Source: [Mycobacterium] manitobense (GTDB lineage Bacteria; Actinomycetota; Actinomycetes; Mycobacteriales; Mycobacteriaceae). Taken from it: 39,765 nt of DNA. Numbering within the stretch: position 1 is the stretch's first letter; every line of letters starts with the position of its first letter. Positions 39,123-39,765 of this stretch are shown here, piece after piece. The translations under genes and the position numbers were made by a program. Where the stretch lies: contig NZ_JACKSJ010000219.1 in assembly GCF_025821665.1 (NCBI RefSeq), positions 1 to 39,765 on the forward strand, read 5' to 3'. The notes under the pieces are model-generated. The model made no database searches, was not told where the DNA came from, and saw nothing but the letters and a program-made list of their open reading frames with translations.

Positions 39123-39593
39123 CTACTCGTTGCCGCCGGGGAACGCGACGGTCACCGGTGAGACGTCGAGCACCCGGTTCCAGCGGGCGATCCTGACCGC
39201 GCACTGCGTCAACGCCGTCACCGCGAACGTCCGGTCCTCGGCGGTGGTGGCCTGCTCGAGCACCGCCCGCCACGCCGTCGCGGAGTCGCGCTCCATCTGC
39301 GCGGCCAGCTCGGCGGCGTCGGTCGGGCTGTTGACTGGCGACGGCAGCTGGTAGCCGGGCTCGGGCAGCGGTGCCTCCACCGACCTGCCGTCGAGCATGG
39401 CGATCGCGGCTTCGCGGCGTTCACGGTGTTCGGCCATCGACGCGGACACCAGCGAGTTGAGCTCCGGCGTCGAGTGCGCGGACACCAGGCCGTAGCCGTA
39501 GATGACGGCGTGCTCGGTGGCGACGGCGTCGTAGAGGGCGCCGGTGTCGGGGCCGGACGGCCGTGTCGGCATGGTCGGTTCGGGTGAGGTCAC
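39123..39593 (-). CDS. DUF4439 ferritin-like protein (Rv2844-like)
   Basis: A 156-residue, mostly helical protein. Two helices carry the ferritin-like acidic/histidine pattern ATEHAVIYGYGLVSAH (about 26-41) and MAEHRERREAAI (about 53-64); a second pair of helices follows (AAQMERDSATAWRAVLEQA, then AVTALTQCAVRIARW). DUF4439 proteins resemble ferritin-like four-helix bundles, but whether this one binds metal is unknown. GTG 39593 overlaps the upstream gene's TGA by four bases (GTGA). It keeps the gene order seen beside proS in M. tuberculosis. Confidence 0.85.
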   Translation of the reverse strand: MTSPEPTMPTRPSGPDTGALYDAVATEHAVIYGYGLVSAHSTPELNSLVSASMAEHRERREAAIAMLDGRSVEAPLPEPGYQLPSPVNSPTDAAELAAQMERDSATAWRAVLEQATTAEDRTFAVTALTQCAVRIARWNRVLDVSPVTVAFPGGNE

Positions 39594-39765
39594 GACGACT
39601 CCTCCGGCGCGAGTGCCACCAGGTAGGCGGCCGTGCAGGCCGCGGCGATCGAACCGAGCAGGCCGGCGCGGTAGCCGGACAGCTGGGCCGCCAGGCCCGC
39701 GGCGCTCTCGGCGGACTGCCGCAGCGCACCGGCCACCTCGGCGGCGGTCGGCGGCTTCACCGGCT
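39590..39765 (-). CDS. C-terminal end of a Rv2843-like alanine-rich membrane protein (5' part outside window)
   Basis: The last 57 or so codons of a gene that enters from the right edge. They read PPTAAEVAGALRQSAE, then a hydrophobic, alanine-rich stretch (YRAGLLGSIAAACTAAYLVALA) that looks like one transmembrane helix, ending in PEESS and a TGA at 39590-39592. The stop overlaps the DUF4439 gene's GTG, so the two are translationally coupled. Position next to the DUF4439 gene and proS suggests the Rv2843 counterpart. The function is unknown. Confidence 0.7.
   Translation of the reverse strand, partial: PVKPPTAAEVAGALRQSAESAAGLAAQLSGYRAGLLGSIAAACTAAYLVALAPEESS

Noticed and set aside
39421..39729. 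A 102-codon minus-strand frame at the right edge
   Set aside because: It is out of frame with both the DUF4439 gene and the overlapping C-terminal fragment 39590-39765, and is arginine/proline-rich like a shadow frame.

Overview
The window is high-GC actinobacterial chromosome. Its gene order and protein sequences closely match the Mycobacterium tuberculosis Rv2864c-Rv2843 stretch: penicillin-binding lipoprotein, mapB, glnA4, a PuuD-like amidase, aldC, an SDR, mtr, a lysophospholipase-like hydrolase, mqo, a GNAT protein, a Mg-chelatase-like ATPase, cobO, cobB, cysG, efpA, proS and two Rv2844/Rv2843-type genes. Insertions relative to that order (an NAGGN osmolyte pair, a CbiMNQO transporter, an orphan SigH-like sigma factor, a second efpA) suggest a fast-growing environmental mycobacterium (Mycolicibacterium type). 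This assignment rests on remembered M. tuberculosis proteins, not on a search.

Layout. 1-6208: the 3' part of a penicillin-binding protein gene with a probable frameshift near its visible 5' edge, a DUF1707 protein, a hotdog thioesterase (minus), mapB, cobQ, a lipoprotein and an alpha/beta-hydrolase-fold protein lacking the nucleophile serine. 6213-9796 (minus): two genes for N-acetylglutaminylglutamine amide. 10072-15120: glnA4-like, gamma-glutamyl amidase, aldehyde dehydrogenase, SDR and GntR regulator, a Puu-like gamma-glutamylation route for an amine. 15167-19362: ArsR regulator, large SARP/STAND regulator, methyltransferase. 19458-21984: cbiMNQO cobalt/nickel ECF importer. 22029-25076: SigH-like sigma factor behind a SoxR-type promoter, convergent with mtr and a hydrolase. 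25213-32327: mqo, GNAT, chelatase ATPase, cobO, cobB, cysG. 32361-37334: efpA, LysR, SDR and an efpA paralogue. 37359-39765: proS and two minus-strand genes, the last one cut by the window edge.

Main themes. (1) Vitamin B12/siroheme: cobQ, a cobalt importer, a chelatase-type ATPase, cobO, cobB and cysG all lie here. (2) Glutamine-based chemistry: the NAGGN genes and the gamma-glutamylation operon are divergent across a 275-bp intergenic region. (3) Thiol/redox control: a SoxR-like box, a SigH-like sigma factor and mycothione reductase. (4) Many genes start 6-8 bases after a TAnnnT hexamer, the arrangement expected of leaderless mRNAs.

I saw no rRNA, tRNA, CRISPR array, insertion sequence or prophage. 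No gene-free stretch exceeds 300 bases; the largest is 9797-10071. Start sites are judged by eye from Shine-Dalgarno sequences, -10 hexamers and family N-termini.
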